From NCBI GenBank assembly GCA_015183035.1, contig JACZZP010000020.1, positions 310,001 through 374,000 of the forward strand: a stretch of 64,000 bases of DNA, written 5' to 3'. Numbering within the stretch: the first letter of the stretch is position 1; each line of letters begins with the position of its first letter. The DNA is from Meloidogyne chitwoodi (taxonomy: Eukaryota; Nematoda; Chromadorea; Rhabditida; Meloidogynidae). The position numbers and the translations under genes are program-made. The notes beneath the pieces were generated by a model. It was not told where the DNA came from. It worked only from the letters and a program-made list of their open reading frames with translations, and did no database searches. Below are positions 11,139 to 21,490 of this stretch, one piece after another.

Positions 11139-14118
11139 CAACCTTACTATAAAAACTCCCATTTTCACTACCCTCAATCATTTGTCTATAAAAAGCCAAA
11201 CAAACACACAAACATTCTCAATTATATAATTAGATTTAATTTTTTCTTTTGATAAAAAATCATTTGGTTGTTACTCTAATTACTTTTAATTTTTTTAATA
11301 ATCTAATAATAATTAAATAATTTAATTAATAATCATTCAATAATTTAAAATAATAATATGATCTGTAAATATTTATTATAAATTATAATTACAATTAGTT
11401 TCTTTTATAAATATTTATTATTTGTTTTTAAAGTTAATTATTTATTTTTTAATCTAACATAAAAGTCAAAAATTGGTCTATTTCTTGCGGTTTGTATATG
11501 TAAAATAAGAAAATTTAGTAGCTTTAATAAATTAAATAATTAAAAAAAATAGTAAATTCACCAAAATAATTTATTAATATTTATTTTATTAATTTTAAAT
11601 TTTTATTATTTATTTTAATATAATTAAAATTTAATTTTAATAAATTATTGTAATTTTTTAATTATAATTTTATTAAATATTTAGTAAAGTATAGTAATAT
11701 TAAAATTTTAATTTTTTTATTTTTAAATTATTTAAAAACTTTATTGAATAATTTAATTAATTACTACTTTTATAATTTTGTTTTCTAGGAAATTTTTATT
11801 GTTCTTTGTAACGTCTGATTATCGAGATTGAATTGTAAATTTTTTACACCCATTAATTTTTTTAAATCGGTTAAATTAATTTTATTATGCATTAAAATTA
11901 AAAAATAATATTTTATATGTATATATTTTTTTATTAATTAATATTTCATCTAAAATGTCAGTTTTAATTAATGAATAATTTACTTTTGTAAATAGATGAG
12001 TAATTTTATAAAATTTATTTAATTTTTAATTTGTTTTAGAAATTAATTTTAAATGTTTTTAACTCAAATATAATTTATTGAGCTCTAAGCCATAAAAACA
12101 AAATTTTTAAACAATTAATAATATTAAAATTTAATTAAAATATAAATATTTTTTAAATTTACTCAAAATTTTAATGTCATCACATTTCTTCAATTTTTTC
12201 CTTTGGGACGATATTCTAAAATAATTTTTTAATTTATAAATATTAAAAATTAAATAAAAAATTAAATATTTTATAAATATGATTATTCAGTTTTAAAAAT
12301 TATTTAATTTGTAGTACCTTTTCCTTCTAAGATTAATCCTGTTAATTTCCACTTCCAATGCAAAGGTAACTTAAAATTTGCACAGATTCAAGTTTCTTTA
12401 ATTTTATAAAATTTTTTAATAAATTTAAATTATGTTAAGTTTTTTTTAAATATCACTATTTATTTTAAACATTAAAAATAAATAAATATTTAATATTAAA
12501 TTAGTAAATATTATTGTCTTATTAGTTAATATATTTTCACATTTATTATAAAATTTTATCAAATTTTATTTTTCAAAAATTTTATCATTGTGCTCAAAAA
12601 AATGTAGAAAATCAGTAGTACTTGAGTATTATTATGTTTCACTCTTTCGATTCTTTTTTTTTCAATTTTAAATAAATAAATGAAATTATTAATTATTTTT
12701 ATTAATTGATATGTATATATTTGTTCTAATAAATTATTTAATTTTTTATAATTTTATTCTTTTAAAATTATTTCTCAATATTTTTATAATTATATATAAT
12801 TATATTCAATAACTTCTCCTCTATAAATTTTTTAACTTATTTTTTTTAATCATTTGTTGGTTAAACTTCCTTCAAGCTTTCAATTTCGTCATTCATCTTA
12901 GCTATAGAAATCTTTTATAATTTTAATTTTTATTTCTTAATTAAATATTAGAGATTAATTTAATTATTTTTCTATTAATGTTTAACCTTCTTTTTATTAT
13001 TCAGCTTAAGTCAAGTACAGAAATAAAAAATCATTCTTATAGATTAATTTTAACAATTTATGATAAAATTTAAATTTATTTTTTAAAATATATTAAGATA
13101 ATGTAAATTTAATTATAATTAATTTTACTTAATTATTTTGGTCTTTATTAATCTTTTGAGCAGAAATGTAATTTTCCTTATTTTTTTCTTATTCATTTAT
13201 TTTATATATTAACTTGAAATTTCATAAATTTAAGTAATTTAAGTTTAATAAATATTTTGATTTAATAAAAATGTTAGCCATCTTATCTAACATACCGTAG
13301 TACTGACTTAATTTTGATCACTTGCATGTTCAATATTCTCTTATAAGACAAATAATCGTCAAAAAATTATTTATGAAGATATTAATCTTTGTTAAACTTG
13401 TAATTATGATTATTTATTTTAATTTTTAAGTTCATATAAAAATTTTCTCAAAATATATCTTTAATTTTTATTTTTTAATAATATTAATCCCTAAAGCTAA
13501 AGAGAATATTTATTTCTGATAGTAAAAATTATAATGAATATAAATTTATCTAAATTTATTTTTAAAATTTTTATTTATATACATTTCACTTGGTTTATTA
13601 TTTTTATAGTTAAATTTTTTAATAAAAAATTTAAATATTTTTTTTAATTTAGAAATTAAAAATTTATTTTAAAAATTTATTATTTTTAATTTATCAAATA
13701 ATAAATTTAAAAAATATTAAATCACTGATAACAAATATTAAATACATATAAAACAAATTTTATTTTTTTATTGTTTGATAAACCATAAAATTATTTTAGC
13801 ATTTATTTGTTTTTAAATTTTAGTTAACAATTTTTGATCTCCTAAATAAAAAATTGTGTTAGATTAAGTACATATAAATTTCATCTGTTAACAGATAAAA
13901 AAATAAAATTTTTTGATATTAAAAAATTGTTCATAAAAATAAAACTTGGCTTATTAGGTTAAAAATTATTTATTTAAAAAAAATATAAATATTATTTAAT
14001 TATTTTTTTATAACCTAAACTTTGTTATGATGTAAAAATATATAAGATACTTATAGATAGAATTTTTAAGCTTTTTTTTTTAATTTTAAATATTTATAAG
14101 TAATTCCACTTTTTCAAA

Positions 14119-14711
14119 ATGTTTTATAAGAAAAATAAATTTTTGGCCATTGTTTTGGTTGTAATTCAATAAAATTATTTTTACATTTCAAATGTTTATT
14201 GCTCAAATAGTGGCAAACAAAATGGAGAATGTATTTATTTTATTTATTTAAAAATACTGTAAATCCTCTAAAATAGTCCCAAGGTCTAGATGGGCTTCTC
14301 TAAATAAGGCCTTTCTCTAGGGGAGGCTTCTTAGAGGGAGGACTATTTAGTAGATTTAAAATAATTTTATTATTAAATTTTTTAAAATTTATAATTTTGA
14401 TTGTTTTCAAAAATAATATTCACACTTTTTTTCTATTTTTTAAGCTAATAATTTTAAACTTTAGCCTGTATTAATGATAACGATTGTAATACTTCAATGA
14501 TATGTTGCCCAAAAGATAATACTAAATGCTTCTTTAGACAAGTCTGTTGCAAACCAACGTGTTGCTATCCTACAACAATTAGTATTTGATGATTTTTGAT
14601 AATTAAAAATTTATCTATTAATTTTCAGGCTGTTCGGAAGATATACAATGCTGTTCTGGAATTTGTAAAAATAATGGTATTAATGGTGGAATATGCAGCG
14701 ATAAAGATTAA
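14119..14711 (+). pseudogene. Secreted two-knottin (ICK) peptide gene, broken by a nonsense codon
   Basis: Three exons can be read: 14119-14230, 14465-14581 and 14629-14711, with introns GTATTT...TTTAG (234 bp) and GTATTTG...TTTTCAG (47 bp), both in phase 1. Exon 1 starts with a signal-peptide-like stretch (MFYKKNKFLAIVLVV). The rest is cysteine-rich: exon 2 opens C-x5-C-x5-CC-x6-C-x5-C, and its end plus exon 3 gives C-x6-C-x5-CC-x3-C-x9-C, the inhibitor-cystine-knot spacing. An in-frame TAA at 14170-14172 lies within the signal region. No GT/AG pair of the right phase removes it and no later ATG rescues the frame, so the gene looks recently inactivated (or carries a base error). AATAAA follows the stop. 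Knottins serve as protease inhibitors, antimicrobials, toxins or effectors, and the sequence does not say which this was. Confidence 0.75.
14255..14362. mobile_element. Degenerate Tigger/pogo-type MITE in intron 1 of the knottin gene
   Basis: A TA-flanked left end reads CTGTAAATCCTCTAAAATAGTCC. The right end is an imperfect inverted copy (GGACTATTTAGTAGATTT). Internal GAGGCTTCT/GGGCTTCTC motifs are subterminal repeats. The left end resembles the 59216-59330 MITE (CCGTATTTCCTCTAATA). It is more GC-rich than the intron around it and accounts for nearly half of that intron's length. Confidence 0.6.
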
Positions 14712-15721
14712 AATATTTTTAAATAAAATAAAGTTAGAATATACAAGATTTAATATTATTTAAATTATTTTATACTGGATTATCATAAAAAAATTAAAAT
14801 CTTGCTTGAATTAAATAAGTTAAAAATATCATCTTTTTTAAATAGTTTGTAATTTAAATAAAATATTTATTAATTTTTAAAATTTAATTTTGTAAGCTTA
14901 TTGTTGAGTTCAGACAAATTAATATTTGTTTAATTTAAAACTTGTTTGCCCAATTTTATATTTTTAAATATTTTACAACATTTTTATGTTTATCTAATTT
15001 CCCTCTTTTTATGGTTACCAATTTTCATATTTAAAACCTTACTTAAATGCATCTTTCAAATTTATTTCCTTTTATCTTATTCAAAACTTTGCTTAAAACT
15101 TGTTGCTTTCTCTTATCATTGAAAAACATTTATTTTATCAAACTTTAATAATTAAACTTGTCTGTTTTCCCGCCTCCAATTCATATAATTAAATACTCAT
15201 CCATTTTCACCCACCTTATCTTATTTGTTAGTTAGAACTCTCTTAATTTTAATTAGAATAAATTTATTTGTTGAATAAAATAAACTAAAAAATAATAATA
15301 AAATATAAATCCTCATTCAATTGAGAGTATTAATAAAAGTGTAAACCTTTGACACAACACTTATACATATTAATTTGTAAGAGGTAATGAATATATATTT
15401 TTATAATAATAATTATTAAAATAATAAATAATAATTGAAAAATTAATTTTTTATTTCATGACAAAATTATTTTTAAGTAATTTTATTAAAGTTTAAATGT
15501 ACTTTTGCAATTTTTACTATGAAAGGAATGTGAATATAAATTAATTTTAAATTTTTATAATTACGAAATTGTTTATTTCAAAAAATGATGTAATTGTAAG
15601 TATATTATGCAATTACACACTTTGCCGTATTTATTTTTAAAATAATTTTTTATATGTCAAATTTAATAAACAAAATATGGCTATTTAAATAATTGCATTT
15701 GTACTCGTATTTAAATATTTT

Positions 15722-15744
15722 TTATACTTTTAGACGTTACAAAT
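15722..15744 (+). promoter_or_regulatory. Likely trans-splice acceptor and short leader
   Basis: The sequence TTATACTTTTAG ends 11 bp before the ATG at 15745. A strong acceptor this close to a start codon with no upstream exon visible is what spliced-leader addition looks like in nematodes. A 5' UTR intron is the alternative. Confidence 0.45.
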
Positions 15745-17056
15745 ATGTCCAATTCTATTTATTTGCTTTTTTTACTATTTTTCTTTATAGTAGTTCAAAA
15801 GTCTTTTTGTGGAGGAGGAATCTCTACTGGTGGTGAAGGGTTTGGAAGGGATGAAGAAATTCAACAAAGGGCTGAAGAAATTCGCTTAAGGGCTGAAGAA
15901 ACTCGCTTAAGGGCAGAAGAAACTCGCTTAAGGGCTCAAGAAAAGCACCAAAGGGCTCTTGAAAGAGCTGAAGAAGCTCGAATGAGGGCTGAAGAAAAGC
16001 AACAAAGGGCTTTTGAAAGAGCTGAAGAAACTCGAATAAGGGCTGAAGAAACAAGAAGATCAAGCAGTACACAATCAGGCTATCATACAGGATCAACTAG
16101 TTTTGGACCAGGATTTCCTTTTAGTGGAGAAAGAATTTTTACACAGCATTTTGGTGTAGGAAGCATGTTTGGACAAGGAGCTACTTCTGGTGGATCTTTT
16201 AGTTTTGGACCAGGATTTCCTTTTGATGGTCGTTATACTTATAGAACTCCAAATTCTGGTAAAATATTTTAAAAATAGTTATTAAATTAAATAACTAACA
16301 GACAGAACATCCTGGAACTTAGGAGCAAGCTCTTTTAATATTATTGTATTCAATGATCGAATTCACGTGCAAGGTTCAAATGGAGATTCGGGCAATGGAA
16401 AAAATCTTCAAATAAATGGAGGTGCAAATACACTGCGTATTCATGGAAATAATATTGAAGCAACTAAATATTGGATGAAAACACGTATATTTATTGATGG
16501 AACTGAAGTTCAAATAGATGAAGGTGTGAGAAATGTTATTAGAGGAGTAGGTATCGAAAAAATTGGAAATAGGATAAAAATAATTGGGAAAAACATAAAT
16601 TATAATAGCAATATTAAATCAACTGCACTTATAAAAGCAAAGAGTGTTGAAATAAGAATTGACGGAGGGGCAAATAAAATTTTTACAACTCCGCAAACAT
16701 ATCAGTTTAATCACAGCCTTCCCAATAATAATATTCATAATCAGCTTGGAATAAATGGCGGGGCGAATAATTTCAATGTAAGAATAATTAAAAAATTTTA
16801 TTTTAAAAATATTTAGATGAGTATTGAAGATGTTCGTGGTTCAAATCGGATTTTTGTTAATGGTGGCGCTAACACATTTAATATTATTGGGGAGGGAAAC
16901 ACAGTTAAAGAGGAAGAAATTACAAATGATTTTAATAGGGTTGATATTACTACAGAACGTAATGTTGGAGGAAATTATTCATATTTTGGTAGTAATATTG
17001 TTGAAATTATTATTGAGGGTAATTCAACCTCAACTCGCAATTTTGGTTCTGGGTAG
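15745..17056 (+). CDS. Secreted coiled-coil / GGAN-repeat protein, three exons
   Basis: Exons are 15745-16258, 16302-16777 and 16817-17056, with introns of 43 bp (GTAAAAT...AACAG) and 39 bp (GTAAGAAT...TTTAG). The junctions are in frame and give 409 residues. Residues 1-22 form a signal peptide (MSNSIYLLFLLFFFIVVQ..C). Residues about 33-105 are a charged helix of heptad-like R-A-E-E-T-R-L units, a likely coiled coil. A Gly/Ser/Phe-rich linker repeats SFGPGFPF twice. The second half carries at least four [IV]-[ND]-GGAN-x-[FIL] motifs spaced in Asn/Gly-rich beta-prone sequence, suggesting a beta-solenoid or adhesive fold. There are no catalytic motifs and only one cysteine in the signal region. 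I do not recognise the family. An extracellular structural, surface-coat or secreted effector role is inference. Codon content is clearly less AT-rich than the flanks, and no lesion is visible. Confidence 0.85.
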
Positions 17057-17285
17057 AGTTATTAGAGGAATCAAATATTTTTTGAAAAGCTAAACGAATG
17101 AAAACAAAATTTTATTGAGTAGAATTCTACCGAACAAAAAGATCCAATGGATTATTTGATTAAATTTATCATAGTTTTAGTCAAAATTAAATTTTAAAAT
17201 TATATATGTAGCTTTAAATATTTAACGATAAAATAAATAATATTATATTCTTTTAAAAAATAATTTAAAATAAATGTTTATGTAT

Positions 17286-17690
17286 TGTTAGACTCAAAGG
17301 TGCAAATCCCAGAGGTGTAATGAAAGTGAAATCCCGCCTTAAAAGGAAGGAGTATTTAATCCCAGGAATAATAGGAAAAAGGGACAGTCGGTTCAGTTTA
17401 GTCAGCTAGTCAGATCAGCTAGCATTCATTCTTTTGTGTGATCGGTTGATCATAGGCCTCTAATCAATAATATAACCAAGCGCTTTATTTAGTCGGTCGA
17501 CCGCGTTTCTATCACTACTCATGGCGCCTTTGGGATTCACACCTTTCCCACTTCAAATGGACTTCGAAGGGCCCAACGAAGATCCAACTGGTAGCACCGG
17601 ATGGTTTTGTCGCCCGTTCGGCAAACTATCCATCGGCGCGCTGACGGAGAGTAGTTGATTTCCCCGGGATGATAGGTGCTTAGGCATCAT
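17286..17690 (+). mobile_element. LTR-retrotransposon 5' remnant: LTR, primer-binding site, short leader
   Basis: A GC-normal stretch starts TGTTAGACTC and ends ...ACTACTCA at 17521 (236 bp, TG...CA). TGGCGCCTTTGGGATTC follows at once, the position and TGG start expected of a tRNA primer-binding site. Downstream an ATG at 17557 opens a 33-codon frame (MDFEGPNEDPTGSTGW...) that stops at 17656-17658, and the sequence then drops back into AT desert. No partner LTR was seen. With the Pao fragment 250 bp further on, a degraded BEL/Pao element is plausible, but the two pieces may be unrelated. Confidence 0.55.
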
Positions 17691-17926
17691 ATTACTTTTA
17701 TACAAAAATAAATAAATATTAATTTTTAATTATTTTAACAAAATAAAATTTTTTTTTAAATTATTTTAAAACTCTAAACTTTTAAATATAATAAATTGAA
17801 AATAAATGTTCATAAAATTTTTTTTCTTATTTTGCAACATTTTTCTCCTTTCCAAAGAATAAATATATATTTAAAATTTTCTTTTCTCACTACTTTACAT
17901 AACACTTTTCTTTCATAATTAAATTC

Positions 17927-18325
17927 GTCAAAGATCAAATTGGAATAAAAATTGAAGGAAAATATTTATGGAGTGATTCAAAACCTGTCTTATTCTGGAT
18001 AAAAGAAAATCACCGAGGGGAAAAATTTGTAGAAAATAGATTAAATGAAATAAGAGATCATAAAGATATTAAATTTGGCTATACTCCAACCGAGTGCAAT
18101 CCAGCCGACATTGGAACGCGTGGATGTGTACCAGTTGAATTAAGCGCAAATAAATTGTGGTAGAATGGCCCAGCATTTCTAATGAACACTGAAAATCAAT
18201 GGCCAAAGGATTTAAATTTTGAAATAAAAGAAAGTAAAAATATTGATGAAGAAAATGACGATTTTTCAGTACATCAAATTATAAATAAAGAGAATGATGA
18301 ATTCATCGATTTTAGTCGTTGGAAA
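17927..18325 (+). pseudogene. BEL/Pao retrotransposon RNase H-region fragment
   Basis: The plus-strand translation shows Pao hallmarks in order: LWSDSKPVLFWI (RNase H catalytic Asp in DSK), FVENRLNEIR, YTPTECNPADIGTRG (the NPAD..sRG box), then LW-stop-NGPAF, where family members have WW-NGP, followed by QWP and FIDFSRW. The TAG at 18161-18163 replaces the second Trp. Reverse transcriptase, protease and integrase are absent on both sides. The frame runs directly into a Tigger-like transposase tail near 18320, so the relic is truncated at both ends. Confidence 0.85.
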
Positions 18326-18757
18326 ATTCACTTGATGGTTCAGAAGATGATTTAATATCGTGTTTCAAATCTAATGGTTCAATTGGTGAGAAGGGACTAT
18401 AAATTCTTTCTGAAATGCGTACAAAATCAAAGGCAGCAGATGGACGTAATGAACAAACACAAATTGAGAATGATGAAGCTGATGATGAGGATTGTTATGG
18501 TATTGATCTCAATGGTATTGATGACGAACTAGATTTATTTTTTGATCTTGAAATTTAATATTATTTTTTATTGGGATTGTTTTAATAAATTATTATGATG
18601 TTAATTGGTTTTATTCAATAAGGAGTAATAAATAGAGTTATATAGGGATCAATTAATTGAGGGAGGGCAATTAATGTTTCAACCTATCGCTAGAGGGGGC
18701 AATTAAACAAGGTGGGTCAATTAATGGGGGAGGTCAATTAATCGAGTAAATACGGTA
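18319..18757 (+). mobile_element. 3' end of a Tigger/pogo-like DNA transposon
   Basis: A second frame overlaps the end of the Pao fragment with NSLDGSEDDLISCF, close to the NALDGxEDD box after the DDE domain of Tigger/pogo (CENP-B-like) transposases. It has a TAA at 18400-18402, then an acidic tail (EADDEDCYGIDLNGIDDELD) ending at 18558. The following 200 bp carry four or five spaced CAATTAAT/GAGGG motifs and end ...GAGTAAATACGG, then TA. That terminus matches the CCGTATTTCCTC end of the MITE at 59216-59330, with TA as likely target duplication. No 5' terminus was found, so the copy is truncated. Confidence 0.65.
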
Positions 18758-19319
18758 TTTTCCAAATGATTTACACCAACATTATATTAAAATAATAAAT
18801 TTTATTTAATAAATAAATTTGGTATTAATTAGAAATTTAAAAAATAATTAATCATAAAATTTATTAATTTTAAAAATTATAACAAAATTTTTTTGTTGTC
18901 AATTGGAGGATTCTTGACGTTTACTTGACGATTGCGAAAGAAGTGATCTATTAATTTAAAATAAAATATATATATTCTTTTGCTTTAATATTTTTTTATA
19001 ATTTTTATAAATTGTCAAATTAGCATTTATTAAAAAAATAATAATAAATAAATAAATAAATTTTATTTTAAAATATAAATTAAAAATAAAGTTTTAATGG
19101 ACAAATAAACTTTCAAGATCAAATCTATTTAATTTCACTGATTTGTTCTATTATCTCGCCATGTTGTGTCAAAGTTTGAATTTATAAATTAATTGTAAAT
19201 ATTCTTCCTACCTACCTTTATAAATAAATTTTATTTTTTTAAAAGTAAAATTTAAATATTTATTTTTTAATTTTTTTAAATAAAATTAATTACTATTTGT
19301 TGTAGTGAATTTACACTAC

Positions 19320-19350
19320 TATAAAAGAACTATTGTTCTTACTATAAAAG
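19320..19350 (+). promoter_or_regulatory. Tandem TATA motifs around an inverted repeat
   Basis: Two TATAAAAG motifs (19320-19327 and 19343-19350) overlap the ends of a short inverted repeat AAGAAC-TATT-GTTCTT (19325-19340). The next 120 bp are C/T-richer than the desert. No start codon with a convincing frame follows, so this may be an orphan or relic promoter. Confidence 0.3.
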
Positions 19351-21445
19351 GTTCACTTTGGTCTCCACCTTGTTCATTATTTAATATTGTCCCATTGCTA
19401 TTTCCAAATATTCCTATTACTATTTCCCAACTTCATCTTAAATTGTTATTTCCTTCAGATAAATATTATTTATAATTGTTTGTATATTTGTCAATATACA
19501 ACACTATTATTTAAATATTAAATTTAAAATATTATTTTGTAATTTTAAAAATAAATAAATTTAAATAATTTAATTTTTTAATATGATAATTAGACTCATT
19601 TGCGAACAGATAAATAGATAAAATTTAATAATTAAATAAGTACATATTTATAATTAATTAAATTAAATATTTTATTTATTAAAATATTCAATAAATAATA
19701 AAAAAAATTTGTAAATGAAGGCAATAATCTTATTCGGTCGATTCTCTCGGATGTATTGACAACCATACTCTCATAATATTAAAATAATTTTAAATTTAAA
19801 TTAGAATATAAAATTTAAAAAAATTATAATTATCATTTTTTCATTAGACTCTGTCTCATTCTAACATATTCATATTATAACTTAAATTTGTTGCGGTCAA
19901 TAAATAAATAAATAATCTCAAACTTTAAAAGATAAATTGACTTTTTTTTAATTAGTATTTTAATTTAGTAATTATAATCTTATTTTTTTATTTTGATTCG
20001 TTCCCCAAAATAAAGGCTGCATTAACTTTATTTGATTAAAATTTTTAATTTATTTATATTAATAAAATATATATAATTTTATTTTTAACATTTTTAATGT
20101 AAATTAATTTTATTTTAATTTGTTTAATTGGTCAATTTATCTTTAGCGCTTCATTGTTATAGAAAATCTTTTTTGGAATACTTATATGACCATAAATAAT
20201 TATATTGGAAATTTAAGTTTTAATTAATTTAGTTTATTTAAAAAATAAAGTATAATTAATTAAATCTTGTCACGGAAACAAATTTTTTATTTTGTATATA
20301 GTATCGTCTTTTAAAAATCTCAATTAGTGTTATATTTGATTTAATCCAATTCATATAAAAATTAAAATATAAATTTAATTGATATATAATATAAATTAAT
20401 TTTATTTTAAAATTTTAATTTTATCATAAATTTGTCAATAAAATAGTAAAGTTGTAATGTAAAACTAATAGCAAAGTATAAATTTAAATTTTTTAAATTA
20501 ATTTGTAATAAGGTTTTGTTTATTTTAAAAGTATAATCAATGATGTTCTGGATGATGATTATTTAAAAATTTCAAAAATCGTTATATTAATTATTTATTA
20601 TAATTTTAATTATTTATTTTAATATGTTATTTTATGGACTGTATTTAATATGTAAATAAAATAGTTTATTTATATTTTTATAAACAAAAAATTTATTAAT
20701 TATTATTTAATATGAATGTTGTTTTCTTTTTTAGTAAATGATAAGAAAAATAAGAAAAACCTATTTTTATACTCTCTAAACATTTTTTATTGACCATTTT
20801 ATAACTTTTCTTGTTGAAAATTTTTTTGCTTAAAAGAGAGAAACGAAAGAAAAAACATTTCTTACAGTATGTTATCACACTTTTCTGCCCAACATTAAAG
20901 GTTGGAGAATTTGGTAAGTAATGTTTTAATTTTTTGGATATTTTATTCTTTTTTGTAACAATTCTCTTCAAAACTACAAAGTTGTAAAACATTTATAATT
21001 CAATTTAATTAATTTTTAAATTTTTTTTTAACATTTTTTAATTCTTTTTTTGCTAATATAAGAAGTAAATTTTAATTTTTAGATTTTATATTATTAGGGT
21101 TTTTAATAAAATTTTTTATTTTTTACAAATTTAAGATAATTAAATAAATTCATATTTAATTAAAATCAAATACATAAATCTTTTTTTTTTGTTTTATAAT
21201 TTTTATGTAAATTTTCACAACTTTAGGTCAAGATAATTGTAACCTTTAACCTTTACACCATTAACTAATTATTTTGCGAAATTATTAATATAAATTAAAT
21301 TATTTTGAAATTTTTAAAATATATAAATTTTAAATTTTTTAATCAATTTTAATAAAATTATTTTTAATTTTTAATTAAATTTAATTATTATACATATTAA
21401 TTCTGTAAACTGCATTCGATTTGAAATCTTGAGAAAAATGAAGCA

Positions 21446-21490
21446 AATAATTTCCACGTTTGCTTAGCGCTTCAATTGCTGGAAATTATT
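21446..21490. other. 11-bp perfect inverted repeat with 23-nt loop
   Basis: The arms AATAATTTCCA and TGGAAATTATT flank a GC-richer loop containing GCTTAGCGCTTC. It could be a MITE remnant or an RNA hairpin, and nothing nearby decides. Confidence 0.5.

Larger units (their letters stand above)
9640..11234 (-). mobile_element. Non-autonomous Helitron carrying a minisatellite
   Basis: Read on the minus strand, the element begins TCTAATTATATAATTGAG at 11234 and ends with a GC-rich hairpin closing in CTAG at 9640, which is the Helitron TC...CTRR signature. It lies between host A and T. Joining the flanks rebuilds ATTATTTA|TTTAATTTTTTC, the sequence of the uninterrupted paralogue at about 49872-49890, so insertion made no target-site duplication. 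No Rep/helicase protein is encoded, so it would be mobilised in trans. Inside, in minus-strand order, are a 25-bp repeat patch, a TATA box, a short unique 5' coding stretch, about 60 perfect 15-bp repeats and older degenerate repeats. One deviation from the textbook form is that the 19-bp hairpin includes the CTAG itself instead of ending several bases before it. Confidence 0.8.
7040..13570 (+). repeat. Segmental duplication, copy 1
   Basis: This copy is collinear and in direct orientation with 46900-56690. Anchors include a GTAGTAGAAATTTTTTTAT patch (about 7155 and 46988), GGAAATGTATTTATTTGATTAG (about 7282 and 47200), the gaTAAAAAAATCATTTATTAG patch (about 8640 and 49888), TTTTAGACGTTAAATTTTTA (about 8975 and 50230), GGTTAAACTTCCTTCAAGC (about 12858 and 55922) and GTACTGACTTAATTTTGATCAC (about 13300 and 56378). 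Homology fades near 13570. Against copy 2 it lacks about 1.6 kb (47960-49570), has an extra 290 bp at about 8219-8515, and contains a Helitron where copy 2 has a gypsy-type element elsewhere. No gene is shared between the copies. Confidence 0.75.

Noticed and set aside
14158..14210. Hidden intron that would remove the TAA in the knottin signal region
   Set aside because: The available GT donors (14152, 14158, 14161) all leave phase 0 while the AG at 14210 needs phase 2, so no such intron restores the frame.
15824..16096. Minus-strand 90-codon frame opposite the coiled-coil exon
   Set aside because: It is the antisense of the RAEETRL repeats, while the plus strand has a signal peptide and consistent splicing.
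16824..17093. Second plus-strand frame over exon 3
   Set aside because: The other frame continues exon 2 across a GTAAG...TTTAG intron and carries the GGAN motif.
20696..20992. 98-codon minus-strand Lys/Phe-rich frame
   Set aside because: No signal peptide, motif or splice context. An open frame of this length is expected about once by chance in 64 kb at this composition.
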